Assembly (NCBI RefSeq): GCF_003234935.1
Contig: NZ_QKSB01000010.1
Span: 54,905-118,904 of the forward strand
Source: Putridiphycobacter roseus
GTDB lineage: Bacteria; Bacteroidota; Bacteroidia; Flavobacteriales_D; Crocinitomicaceae
Direction: 5' to 3'
Length of the DNA stretch: 64,000 bases
Notes under the pieces: model-generated
What the model was told of the DNA's origin: nothing
The model's input: the letters and a program-made list of their open reading frames with translations, nothing else
Database searches by the model: none
Program-made: the position numbers and the translations under genes
Shown: positions 28,784 to 36,370 of the stretch, in pieces
How the letters are laid out: each line of letters starts with the position of its first letter
Position numbering within the stretch: position 1 is the first letter of the stretch

Positions 28784-29452
28784 ATGAGTGTTTATTACAA
28801 TAATTTAGTTTACCTATTAGATAGAAAAGACTTGAGTGTTGCTCAATTTGAAAACGTCATTTTAATTCCTAAAAATAAAATACTAGAACCAACTCCTGTT
28901 GAATTAGTGAAAATAGCGAATTACCTAGATATTTCTATTGACCTGCTCATCACCAGACCTCTTAAAAATTTGAACAAGGTACTTTCTACAGATATTAAAA
29001 TGATTATTTTAGATGTAGACGGAACAATGACAGATGGCGGAATGTACTTTACTGAAAACGGTGACCAAATGAAAAAATACAATACCAAAGATGGTATGGC
29101 CATTAAAAACCTAGTTAAAACTGGTTTTCAATTTGGAATTATTTCACATGGTTACAAAATTAAAGTAGTGGAAGACCGTGCTAAATTATTAGGCATACAA
29201 AATTTATATGTTGGGAAAGAAGACAAACTAACGATACTCAACCAATGGTTAACGGAATTGAATTTAACCCTTGAACAAGTCGCTTTTGTGGGTGACGACA
29301 TCAATGACATAAAGATTATGGAAGCTGTAGGCTTATCTGCCTGCCCTAAAGATGCGGTTAAATCTGTGAAAGCTATTGCCGATATTATTCTTGAAAAAGA
29401 TGGTGGCAAGGCCTGTGTGCGAGAATTTATTGATGAATACATAACAAAATAA
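28784..29452 (+). CDS. KdsC-like HAD phosphatase with helix-turn-helix-like N-terminus
   Basis: Residues about 65-222 are a HAD phosphatase of the KdsC type: DVDGTMTDG (motif I with both catalytic aspartates), IISHGYK in place of the usual motif II sequence, a lysine in GKEDK, and FVGDDINDIKIM (motifs III/IV). KdsC removes phosphate from 3-deoxy-D-manno-octulosonate 8-phosphate during LPS core synthesis; related enzymes act on other sugar acids. KdsC is usually about 170-190 residues. The additional 60 N-terminal residues (NNLVYLLDRKDLSVAQFENV...PTPVELVKIANYLDISIDLLI) follow the pattern of an XRE/Cro-type domain, with a degraded recognition helix. The location near lptB fits LPS synthesis. 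The exact substrate is not certain. Confidence 0.85.
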   Translation: MSVYYNNLVYLLDRKDLSVAQFENVILIPKNKILEPTPVELVKIANYLDISIDLLITRPLKNLNKVLSTDIKMIILDVDGTMTDGGMYFTENGDQMKKYNTKDGMAIKNLVKTGFQFGIISHGYKIKVVEDRAKLLGIQNLYVGKEDKLTILNQWLTELNLTLEQVAFVGDDINDIKIMEAVGLSACPKDAVKSVKAIADIILEKDGGKACVREFIDEYITK

Positions 29453-29454
29453 AT

Positions 29455-29769
29455 ATGATTATAACAACAACAGAAACCGTTCCTGGGAAAGAAATTGAAA
29501 GTATTTTAGGTATTGCTAGAGGAAGTAGTGTAAGGGCTCGAAATATTGGACGTGACTTTATGGCTGGCTTAAAAAATATTGTCGGTGGAGAAATTGAAGA
29601 ATATACCAAGCTACAGGCCCAGTCTAGAGAACAAGCACTAGAAAGAATTCAAAAAGATGCGGAAAAAATGGGAGCAGATGCCATAGTTTCTATGAGAATG
29701 AATACATCTATGGTCATGCAAGGCGCTGCAGAAATTTTAGTTTACGGCACTGCAGTAAAATTTAAATAA
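29455..29769 (+). CDS. YbjQ family protein (UPF0145, putative heavy-metal-binding)
   Basis: The 104-residue product is a complete YbjQ/UPF0145 protein: MIITTTETVPGKEI, GIARGSSVRARNIGRD, the ERIQKDAEKMGADAIVSMR helix-strand segment and a terminal AEILVYGTAVKF. Members form ring-shaped oligomers and have been annotated as heavy-metal-binding, but a physiological role is not established. The gene follows the KdsC-like gene by two bases and overlaps the next small gene as TAATG, so all three are probably in one transcript ending at the terminator at 29907. Confidence 0.92.
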   Translation: MIITTTETVPGKEIESILGIARGSSVRARNIGRDFMAGLKNIVGGEIEEYTKLQAQSREQALERIQKDAEKMGADAIVSMRMNTSMVMQGAAEILVYGTAVKFK

Positions 29770-29906
29770 TGAGCCCCATATTTCCAATTGCTATTATTGT
29801 GCTCTATGTGCTGTTTGCTGCTTTAACCATAGCACTCTTAGTATACCTTGTTATCCGAAGATTTAAACTTAAGGAAGAAGAGACTTTTGAGAAAAGAGAA
29901 AATTAA
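29769..29906 (+). CDS. Small single-pass membrane protein (45 residues)
   Basis: An ATG overlapping the YbjQ stop codon (TAATG) opens a 45-codon frame. The product starts MSPIFPIAIIVLYVLF, has one hydrophobic helix of about 25 residues, and then a basic patch (VIRRFKLK) and an acidic tail ending KREN. This follows the positive-inside rule for an inner-membrane anchor with a cytoplasmic tail. The stop is directly followed by an intrinsic terminator, making it the last gene of the transcript. It is easy to miss because of its size; a function cannot be given. Confidence 0.65.
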   Translation: MSPIFPIAIIVLYVLFAALTIALLVYLVIRRFKLKEEETFEKREN

Positions 29907-29936
29907 AAAAGGGTTTACATTGCTGTAAACCCTTTT
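29907..29936. terminator. Bidirectional intrinsic terminator
   Basis: A perfect 13-bp stem (AAAAGGGTTTACA and its complement) with a four-base loop TTGC. It lies directly after the 45-residue protein gene (+) and 19 bp past the end of the convergent small lipoprotein gene (-), so it can serve both. Confidence 0.82.
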
Positions 29937-29954
29937 AATAATTAAATAAGTTTC

Positions 29955-30155
29955 TTAATTGAAATCACAAGAACCACCTGCAAGAATCCATGAAGCACCA
30001 ACTGCATCACAAGCATCTTTTGCATCACTTTTCTTAACATCTTTCAATTCATACGTGTAAACTTCACTATCGATAGTACACTCACATGTATAATCTTTTT
30101 TACATGAAGCCAATGCTAACATACTTACTGCGGCAATTAAAATTACTTTTTTCAT
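29955..30155 (-). CDS. Small cysteine-rich lipoprotein A
   Basis: The 66-residue product starts with a lipoprotein signal (MKKVILIAAVSMLALASC). The mature part of about 49 residues starts CKKDYTCEC and has further cysteines at DAC and GSC, so up to two disulphides besides the lipidated Cys. It shares the lipobox-proximal C-x-K-x-Y-T-C-E-C arrangement with the neighbouring gene at 30470, indicating paralogues. The function is unknown; the size suggests a surface or periplasmic cap rather than an enzyme. It shares a bidirectional terminator with the convergent YbjQ operon. Confidence 0.75.
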   Translation of the reverse strand: MKKVILIAAVSMLALASCKKDYTCECTIDSEVYTYELKDVKKSDAKDACDAVGASWILAGGSCDFN

Positions 30156-30346
30156 TTCTTTTAGTTTTAAGTTACGGCAATATATTAATTACTTGCTAGT
30201 TGACAAATTTATTCCCACATTATTTTTCCATTAATTTTTTTCTATAACTTTTTATTAATTAGCCATTGGCCTAAAGCAACGATAAACACTAACATTCAGC
30301 TTTTCAATACTTAAGAAAAACAAATACAAGAATACCAATTTCCCAG

Positions 30347-30390
30347 TAAAATTTATTCAATTGCACACATTGAAAATTGAATAAATTTTA
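30347..30390. repeat. Perfect 16-bp inverted repeat in the 314-bp gap
   Basis: TAAAATTTATTCAATT at 30347-30362 is repeated in inverted form at 30375-30390 around a 12-base loop. No T-run follows on either strand, so it does not look like a standard terminator. Otherwise the gap at 30156-30469 holds only upstream DNA of the lipoprotein A gene and the terminator of lipoprotein B. Confidence 0.65.
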
Positions 30391-30414
30391 GTCTCCTCCA
30401 CTTTGATGCACAAA

Positions 30415-30445
30415 AAAAGCCCCAACGATAAATGTCGGGGCTTTT
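30415..30445 (-). terminator. Intrinsic terminator of small lipoprotein B gene
   Basis: The stem AAAAGCCCC/GGGGCTTTT is extended by AC/GT after one mismatch, around a seven-base loop. It lies 24 bp beyond the stop of the minus-strand gene at 30470. Confidence 0.77.
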
Positions 30446-30469
30446 AAATATATTAGAATAATAAAAAAA

Positions 30470-30667
30470 TCAATTACTAACCCAAGTACATTCTTTCTCT
30501 TCACATTGCTCTTGAAATACTTTCGCATTCTCTCTACTTGTTTCTGGATACTCTTGGCTACTGATCACCTCTTCTCCATCTTCATCCAAGCATTCACAAG
30601 TGTAGTTTTTATTACAAGCAGTAAAAAGAAATAAGCCTACCGTGCTGATTATAAATATTTTTTTCAT
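30470..30667 (-). CDS. Small cysteine-rich lipoprotein B
   Basis: The 65-residue product starts with a lipoprotein signal (MKKIFIISTVGLFLFTAC). The mature part starts CNKNYTCEC and ends CEEKECTWVSN, with an acidic middle. The C-x-K-x-Y-T-C-E-C start is shared with lipoprotein A at 29955, but the rest has diverged, so this is an old duplication or a pair held together by function. The gene has its own promoter (30688-30718) and its own terminator. The function is unknown. Confidence 0.75.
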   Translation of the reverse strand: MKKIFIISTVGLFLFTACNKNYTCECLDEDGEEVISSQEYPETSRENAKVFQEQCEEKECTWVSN

Positions 30668-30687
30668 TTTGATTCGTTTTAGATGTC

Positions 30688-30718
30688 TAAATATATCAAT
30701 TGTAAAATGAAATTACAA
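30688..30718 (-). promoter_or_regulatory. Putative promoter of small lipoprotein B gene
   Basis: On the minus strand: TTG, 20 bp, then TATATTTA, one mismatch from TAnnTTTG. The box lies 20 bp upstream of the ATG. Confidence 0.5.
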
Positions 30719-30747
30719 CTGTCTATTTCATTTTTTATTTGTTTTAC

Positions 30748-31986
30748 TTAAAAGTCAGCCAAAGTTTTATCAATTATTGCTACGCAAGCCATCAATTCTG
30801 CTTCATTCATTACCAATGGTGGCGCAAAACGAATAATATTACCGTGCGTTGGTTTTGCCAACAAACCATTTTCTTTCAATGCCATACATATGTTCCAAGC
30901 CGTTTTACTGTCTTCCGTGTCATTAATAACAACAGCATTTAATAAACCTTTACCACGCACTAAATTTACAATAGCATATTTATCCACCAACTTATTCATT
31001 TCACTTCTGAACAACTGACCTAATTGCTCCGCATTTTCAGCCAAACGTTCCTCTTTAATCACTTTTAAAGCTGCTATCGCTACCTTAGCTGCCACAGGGT
31101 TTCCACCAAATGTAGAACCGTGTTGACCTGGTTTAATCACCATCATAATAGCATCATTTGCCAATACAGCTGAAACTGGATAAGCACCCCCGGATAAAGC
31201 TTTACCTAAAATTAAGATGTCTGGTTTTACATTCTCGTGATCAACTGCTAATAATTGTCCTGTTCTTGCAACACCTGTTTGAACTTCATCCGCAATGAAC
31301 AAAACATTGGCTTTTTCACAAGCTGCCTTTGCATTCGCTAAATATCCCGCATCAGGAACAAATACACCTGCTTCTCCTTGAATTGGTTCAACTAAAAATC
31401 CAGCAACATTTTCTTCTTTCAATGCTGTCTCTAAAGCAGCAATATCGTTGTACGGTATTTTAATAAAACCTGGTGTATATGGTCCAAAGTTTTTTCTTGC
31501 ATCTTCGTCATTAGAAAATGATATAATGGTAGTTGTACGTCCGTGAAAATTGTTTTCGCAAACAATAATTTTCGCTTTATTTTCATCAATTCCATTCTTC
31601 TCGTAAGCGTATTTTCTACACAACTTGATAGCCGTTTCAACTGCTTCTGCACCAGTATTCATTGGCAATACTTTATCGAAACCAAAAAACTCAGTTACAT
31701 ATTTTTCATATTCTCCCAAACAATCATTGTAAAAAGCCCTTGAAGTCAATGTCAAAGTTTTTGCTTGCTCAGTCATGGCTGCAACAATCTTTGGATGACA
31801 ATGTCCTTGATTTACGGCAGAATAAGCAGAAAGAAAATCAAAATACTTTTTCCCTTCTACATCCCATACATAAACTCCTTCTCCTTTTGCTAAAACAACA
31901 GGTAATGGATGATAATTATGTGCGCCATATTTATTCTCTAACTCTATTATCTGTGTCGAGGTCATTTTTTCAGTTGTGTTTGTCAT
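30748..31986 (-). CDS. rocD: Ornithine--oxo-acid aminotransferase
   Basis: The 412-residue product is a class III PLP aminotransferase of the ornithine type. The N-terminus [16 protein letters not shown] is diagnostic for RocD. Further signatures are [36 protein letters not shown] (cofactor aspartate), [15 protein letters not shown] (Schiff-base lysine) and HGSTFGGNP. It converts ornithine and 2-oxoglutarate into glutamate-5-semialdehyde and glutamate, linking arginine/ornithine breakdown to proline and glutamate metabolism in the cytoplasm. A strong consensus promoter and a leader of about 80 bases with repeated elements lie upstream, so expression may be controlled. It is monocistronic. Initiation could be at the internal Met8 (MTSTQ). 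Confidence 0.96.
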   Translation of the reverse strand: MTNTTEKMTSTQIIELENKYGAHNYHPLPVVLAKGEGVYVWDVEGKKYFDFLSAYSAVNQGHCHPKIVAAMTEQAKTLTLTSRAFYNDCLGEYEKYVTEFFGFDKVLPMNTGAEAVETAIKLCRKYAYEKNGIDENKAKIIVCENNFHGRTTTIISFSNDEDARKNFGPYTPGFIKIPYNDIAALETALKEENVAGFLVEPIQGEAGVFVPDAGYLANAKAACEKANVLFIADEVQTGVARTGQLLAVDHENVKPDILILGKALSGGAYPVSAVLANDAIMMVIKPGQHGSTFGGNPVAAKVAIAALKVIKEERLAENAEQLGQLFRSEMNKLVDKYAIVNLVRGKGLLNAVVINDTEDSKTAWNICMALKENGLLAKPTHGNIIRFAPPLVMNEAELMACVAIIDKTLADF

Positions 31987-32022
31987 TTTTTATAATTTAA
32001 AGATTAATATTCGCCTCGTCAC

Positions 32023-32071
32023 GGAGAGAGCACATCCTTTCCTCAAATTATGCTGGAGAGAAATCATCCTT
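32023..32071 (-). repeat. Two imperfect direct repeats in the rocD leader
   Basis: GGAGAGAGCACATCCTT (32023-32039) and GGAGAGAAATCATCCTT (32055-32071) match at 14 of 17 positions with a 32-bp period. On the rocD strand both end with TCTCTCC. The first lies within the predicted leader; the second lies at the predicted transcription start. Confidence 0.65.
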
Positions 32072-32074
32072 CTA

Positions 32075-32105
32075 CAAAATTAAAAGAATAAAACGAAAAG
32101 TCAAA
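32075..32105 (-). promoter_or_regulatory. Consensus promoter of rocD
   Basis: On the minus strand TTTG (32105-32102), exactly 19 bp, then TAATTTTG (32082-32075): a full match to the Bacteroidota consensus TTTG-N19-TAnnTTTG. It predicts transcription from about 32068, hence a leader of about 80 bases before the rocD ATG. Confidence 0.75.
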
Positions 32106-32167
32106 AAAATGTCTGAATTTCATATAAAATAAAACAAGGACCAATTATGATGTTTTTACCGTCCTTT

Positions 32168-32202
32168 TTTGAAAGAACAAAGCATTTTGCTAATTATATT
32201 TG
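32168..32202 (+). promoter_or_regulatory. Putative promoter of the AAA ATPase gene
   Basis: TTTG at 32168-32171, 23 bp, then TATATTTG at 32195-32202, a perfect -7 match with slightly long spacing, 21 bp before the ATG at 32224. It diverges from the rocD promoter. Confidence 0.6.
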
Positions 32203-32223
32203 TAAAATGCCATTAATGCGAAT

Positions 32224-32937
32224 ATGAAAACAGTTTACGACCTTACCATAAGAGATAAAAATGCCATAGAAATTGAAGAAATTCAATTAAACATGGACAA
32301 TAAACAAATACTTACGAAGCTACTCAAAGAGTACAAGTACATTAAGGAGTTAAGCCAATACAATTTGAATATTAACCATAAACTATTATTACATGGGCAT
32401 ACCGGGTGTGGAAAAACAACTACCGCCAAGGCCATTGCAAAAGCCTTAGGTAAAAAAATTGTAATTGTTAATTTAAGTAACTTAATTTCATCCAAACTTG
32501 GTGAGACTGCACAAAATATCCAAGTCCTTTTTGAAAAAGCAGCCAATGAAAAGGCGGTACTCTTTTTAGATGAATTCGATTATATTGGAAAAGCGAGAGA
32601 CTTAGAAGATACGGATGCCGGTGAAATGAAGCGCTTGGTCAATAATTTAATTCAATTAATAGACTACTACCCTACAGATGCCATCTTAATTGCTGCCACG
32701 AATCACCTTAAAATCTTAGATGCTGCCATAAGAAGAAGATTTCAAATCAACTTAAAATTTGAACTACCAACGAAAGCAGAATTAGATGTTTATTATGCTA
32801 ATTTATTAAGCCAATTCCCTGTCAGGTTCCGCGAAATTAAACGCAGCTATGAAATTTCTTATGCAGAAGCTAAAGACCGCTTAAACACGCAAGTAAAATG
32901 GAAAATAATTGAAGAGTTAGAACAAGCAAATGGCTGA
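32224..32937 (+). CDS. Minimal AAA-family ATPase
   Basis: The 237-residue product is little more than one AAA module. Walker A is HGHTGCGKTT, Walker B is AVLFLDEFD, sensor 1 is LIAATNH, and the arginine-finger region is ILDAAIRRRFQ. The short N-terminal helix lacks a recognisable adaptor domain, and the C-terminal lid ends in a charged helix. It resembles the ATPase modules of the FtsH/Cdc48 class but lacks protease and membrane segments. Such stand-alone AAA proteins usually remodel a partner protein. A promoter precedes it, and the hybrid histidine kinase gene starts 47 bp downstream on the same strand, so the two may be co-expressed. Confidence 0.85.
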   Translation: MKTVYDLTIRDKNAIEIEEIQLNMDNKQILTKLLKEYKYIKELSQYNLNINHKLLLHGHTGCGKTTTAKAIAKALGKKIVIVNLSNLISSKLGETAQNIQVLFEKAANEKAVLFLDEFDYIGKARDLEDTDAGEMKRLVNNLIQLIDYYPTDAILIAATNHLKILDAAIRRRFQINLKFELPTKAELDVYYANLLSQFPVRFREIKRSYEISYAEAKDRLNTQVKWKIIEELEQANG

Positions 32938-32984
32938 TTCAACAATTTGATTATCTTTGAATTATTCATTATTGATGACGCCAT

Positions 32985-35552
32985 ATGAAAAATTCCCGTA
33001 TTTTTTCTTTAGCTACGCGTAACGCACTGGTCTATTTTATACTTTTTGTAATTTCATTAGGTCTAATTGGTGCACTCATCATTTTTAACAGTAGTCGAGA
33101 AATTCATAATCTCACAGAAAAAAGACTGCTCCATAATAATGAAATTATCAAGCTAAAATTTGAAGGGTATTTTAAAGCTATTGTAAATGATGTTCATCAA
33201 ATTGGAGACAATCCTTCCCTGAAAGAATATATCTACACGCCAAACGACGCCAACTTAGCTTCGGTTGAGGATGCGTTTTATGCCATGTTAAAAAATAAAC
33301 CGAACTATTTTCAAATACGGTTGTTAAGCACACAGAATAAAGGAGAAGAATTGATCCGTGTCGAGAAAAAAAATAAAGAAATCCGGAAAACGCCAAAAGC
33401 ACTACTCCAATTTAAAAATAGCAGGGATTATTTTCAAGAAATATTAAAATTACCCCTCGATTCTATCTATTTTTCTAAAATTGATTTAAATAGAGAATTC
33501 GGTAAAATTTCTACCCCAATCACACCTACCACTCGAATTGGAAAAAAAATTGAAGGAAATAAAAACGAACAATTTATCTTACTTGTAAATATTAATTTAA
33601 CACAGCTTTTTGAAGAACTAAAACACACCGTCCCTAAGCACTATGAATTGAGAATATTTAACGGAAATGGAGATTACTTCATCCATCCAGATTATCAAAA
33701 AGAATTTGCTTTCGAATATGGTAAACCTTCTTATTTTCAAACGGAATTTCCAAGTATTCAATTCAATTCAAATGATTGGAGTAAACCAATAATCGCCAAA
33801 AATACGGTCAACCAATTTAGTCAACTTAATTTTCAACGGATTAATTACGCTTTATATTGCGACGTAAGTGCGAATAAAGATGACGTTTATGCTTCCTTTT
33901 ATGAATGGAAAAATAAAATAATTTTATACTCCAGTATCATTGCAATTTTCTTTCTCGCAATTGGTTTTTTATTGATGCGAAATCAAAATAAAGAGCTCGG
34001 GATAATAACACAAGAACTCACTACTTTTTCCGAAAACTTAAAACCAACCGTGTTACATGTCGACAGAAAAGATGAAATTGGGGATTTAGCGAGAAGTTTT
34101 GAGAAAATGTCCTCCAAAATTACGGAAAGTCATCAATTAATGCTATTGGCAAAGAATAATGCAGAAAAAGCAAATCAAGACAAGTCGGACTTTATTGCCA
34201 ACATGAGTCATGAAATAAAAAACCCTTTGCAAGCTATTTTAGGCTCCATAGAAATACTAAATCAAAATGACAAACTAGACGAACAAATTCCATATCTAAA
34301 CTCCATTCAGTTTAGCACGCAACAGTTGAACTATATGGTGATGGATGTATTGGATTATAATAAATTAAAAAATAAAGAAATTACCCTATCTCCAACTTGG
34401 AATAACCTCCATGTATTTTGTCAAGAATTAATTAATTCCATTCAATATTTAGCCGATTATAAAAAAATTGACCTACAACTGCTTTACCCTGAAGAATTAA
34501 AGCAATATATTTATGCCTACGACTATAAAAGACTGTACCAAATATTATATAACTTGCTCACCAATGCCATTAAATTTACCAATCCTGCAGGAAAAGTAAC
34601 TTTACAAGTAAAAGCGATAAATCATAATAGTGTTCGTTTTGAAGTCATAGATAACGGAAGCGGCATTGCCCCTAACACCCTTAAAAAGATTTTAGACAGA
34701 AATTTTAGTTCCGATTATTCTACTGGTTCGGGCTTAGGTCTTGTTATTATAAAAGATATCATTGAATTGCATGGCAGTACATTAAAAATTGATTCAAAAA
34801 TTAACGTTGGATCCAAATTTTCTTTCGACCTTAAATTAGACAGACAATTATTGAATAACCTACCTGTTCCCAAAATAGACCAAATGAATTCCATTTTAAT
34901 AATAGAAGATGATTTGGAAATTCAAAATTACTACGCACATATTTTTCAAAGTGCAAAGACAGAAATACTTAATTCTCCAAATGAATTAGAAAGTATAACG
35001 GAAACGTTTGATTTTATCATTACCGACCTGCACTTTTCCAACACCAAAATTTCTGTCGAGCAGTATTTATTGAATCTAAAAGAAAGGTGTAAACCAGATG
35101 GATTAATCATTGTTATATCTGGTACAGCCTATATTTCTAAAGAAAAAGGAATCAAGTCTCTACTCAAACCAATAGATAAAAACAGCTTACAAACCTTAAT
35201 GTTTACCCATCATATAGGTATAGAATATAACCCAATACGTTTTGGAGGTATTGAAGAGGATTATGACCACGATCCTGCACTGATTAAAAAAGCCATGCGT
35301 TTAATTGTGCCCTCTTGGGAAAAAGATATAAAAAATTTAAGTCTTGCATTAAAAAATCAAGATATCAAAAAATTCAAAGATATTCAACACCGTTTAGTTA
35401 CCAATTTAAGAAGGTTTGGTTTAGAAAATGTTATCCAGTTTATAGATGAAATAAGTATTAAAATGGCAAATGAAAAAGTAGACGATACACAACTTACTAT
35501 TTTATTGCAGCAATATTTGATTGAGTTAAAGCAATACCAAGCGGCTATTTAA
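32985..35552 (+). CDS. Hybrid sensor histidine kinase with receiver and Hpt-like domains
   Basis: The 855-residue protein has membrane helices at about 14-36 and 309-331 enclosing a periplasmic sensor of some 270 residues (Cache-like by size). After a HAMP-like segment comes the dimerisation domain with His409 in MSHEIKNPLQ. The ATPase domain has an N box (NLLTNAIKFTN), IDNGSGIAP and TGSGLGLVI. A receiver domain follows from about 625 with Asp681 in IITDLHF and a lysine in LLKPIDK. A C-terminal helical domain places His802 in a QHRLVTNLRRFG context, like an Hpt domain. A His-Asp-His relay can therefore be built within one protein. It overlaps the convergent LytTR regulator gene by eight bases. 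Confidence 0.93.
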   Translation: MKNSRIFSLATRNALVYFILFVISLGLIGALIIFNSSREIHNLTEKRLLHNNEIIKLKFEGYFKAIVNDVHQIGDNPSLKEYIYTPNDANLASVEDAFYAMLKNKPNYFQIRLLSTQNKGEELIRVEKKNKEIRKTPKALLQFKNSRDYFQEILKLPLDSIYFSKIDLNREFGKISTPITPTTRIGKKIEGNKNEQFILLVNINLTQLFEELKHTVPKHYELRIFNGNGDYFIHPDYQKEFAFEYGKPSYFQTEFPSIQFNSNDWSKPIIAKNTVNQFSQLNFQRINYALYCDVSANKDDVYASFYEWKNKIILYSSIIAIFFLAIGFLLMRNQNKELGIITQELTTFSENLKPTVLHVDRKDEIGDLARSFEKMSSKITESHQLMLLAKNNAEKANQDKSDFIANMSHEIKNPLQAILGSIEILNQNDKLDEQIPYLNSIQFSTQQLNYMVMDVLDYNKLKNKEITLSPTWNNLHVFCQELINSIQYLADYKKIDLQLLYPEELKQYIYAYDYKRLYQILYNLLTNAIKFTNPAGKVTLQVKAINHNSVRFEVIDNGSGIAPNTLKKILDRNFSSDYSTGSGLGLVIIKDIIELHGSTLKIDSKINVGSKFSFDLKLDRQLLNNLPVPKIDQMNSILIIEDDLEIQNYYAHIFQSAKTEILNSPNELESITETFDFIITDLHFSNTKISVEQYLLNLKERCKPDGLIIVISGTAYISKEKGIKSLLKPIDKNSLQTLMFTHHIGIEYNPIRFGGIEEDYDHDPALIKKAMRLIVPSWEKDIKNLSLALKNQDIKKFKDIQHRLVTNLRRFGLENVIQFIDEISIKMANEKVDDTQLTILLQQYLIELKQYQAAI

Positions 35553-36240
35553 TCCATTTTTCAAGTGCCGTTTGAAATTGATTTTTATATGCTGCTCCCA
35601 CTGGTATAGCTGTTGGAGCTATAATCACCTCATCTCCTGTAAATCTTTCTACAAAGTTTAAATTGACTATGAATGATTTTTGAACTCTTATAAAATTACT
35701 CGGTAAAGTTGTAGCTAATAACTTGAGACTTTGAAGGGTCATTACTTTTTTATCTTTTAAGTAAAAAACAACATAATTTCCTTCTGACTTTACGTATTTT
35801 ATATCCTCTATTTTTACTATAATGGATTCATTTCCATCTTTCACTACTAACCTCTCTTGCTTACTTTCTTGTATTGGTATAATAGTATTTTTGCTAGCAT
35901 GTACTTTCTCAATTGCTATTGAAAATCGCTTGTAGTTTAAAGGTTTCAATAAAAAATCTACCACTTGCTCGTAATTATAAGAAGCAATACCAAAGTCTAA
36001 TTCAGAGCTAATCATGATTACTGGTATTTGAGTGGGAAATAAGTCTAATAAATTTGCTCCTGTTAAATCTGGCAAGTGATAATCGAGGATTATTAAATCA
36101 TAATCTTCTGTTTTAATGGCATGTATTGCTTGTTTTCCATCCATTACTTTTGTACAACTGGAGATTAAAGCTTCCTTTTTACAAAAATGCTGAATTAAAT
36201 CACAAATTGCTGCATCATCATCCACTACTAGACATTTCAT
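35545..36240 (-). CDS. LytTR-family response regulator
   Basis: The 231-residue product has an N-terminal receiver with the acidic pocket at residues 7-9 (VVDDD), the phosphoacceptor Asp53 in LIILDYHLPD, the threonine/serine site in PVIMISSE and the lysine in FLLKPLNY. The C-terminal LytTR DNA-binding domain includes IKYVKSEGNYVVFYL, MTLQSLKLL and FIRVQKSFIVNLNFVE. LytTR regulators bind promoter DNA in response to a partner kinase. The convergent, overlapping hybrid kinase gene is a natural candidate, with its Hpt-like His802 as phosphodonor, but pairing is only inferred from position. Confidence 0.94.
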   Translation of the reverse strand: MKCLVVDDDAAICDLIQHFCKKEALISSCTKVMDGKQAIHAIKTEDYDLIILDYHLPDLTGANLLDLFPTQIPVIMISSELDFGIASYNYEQVVDFLLKPLNYKRFSIAIEKVHASKNTIIPIQESKQERLVVKDGNESIIVKIEDIKYVKSEGNYVVFYLKDKKVMTLQSLKLLATTLPSNFIRVQKSFIVNLNFVERFTGDEVIIAPTAIPVGAAYKNQFQTALEKWIK

Positions 36241-36370
36241 AACTTATTTTTTTCATCCGCTAAGATTAATATTTTATCAATTCAAAACAAGGGTTCATCA
36301 ATTTTTGTTAAAAAAGGCAAATATTTAATATACATTCGGATTCAATATTAATAAATAAGCGAGACAATTC

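Noticed and set aside
31662..32000. A 112-codon plus-strand frame across the rocD start
   Set aside because: It is antisense to the rocD N-terminus and extends into its leader; no plus-strand promoter or protein features.
32012..32071. Known riboswitch (glycine, SAM or guanidine class) in the rocD leader
   Set aside because: GGAGAGA-like blocks suggested a glycine riboswitch, but they lie on the antisense strand of rocD and the GCCGAAG-type core is missing; no other class core is recognisable.
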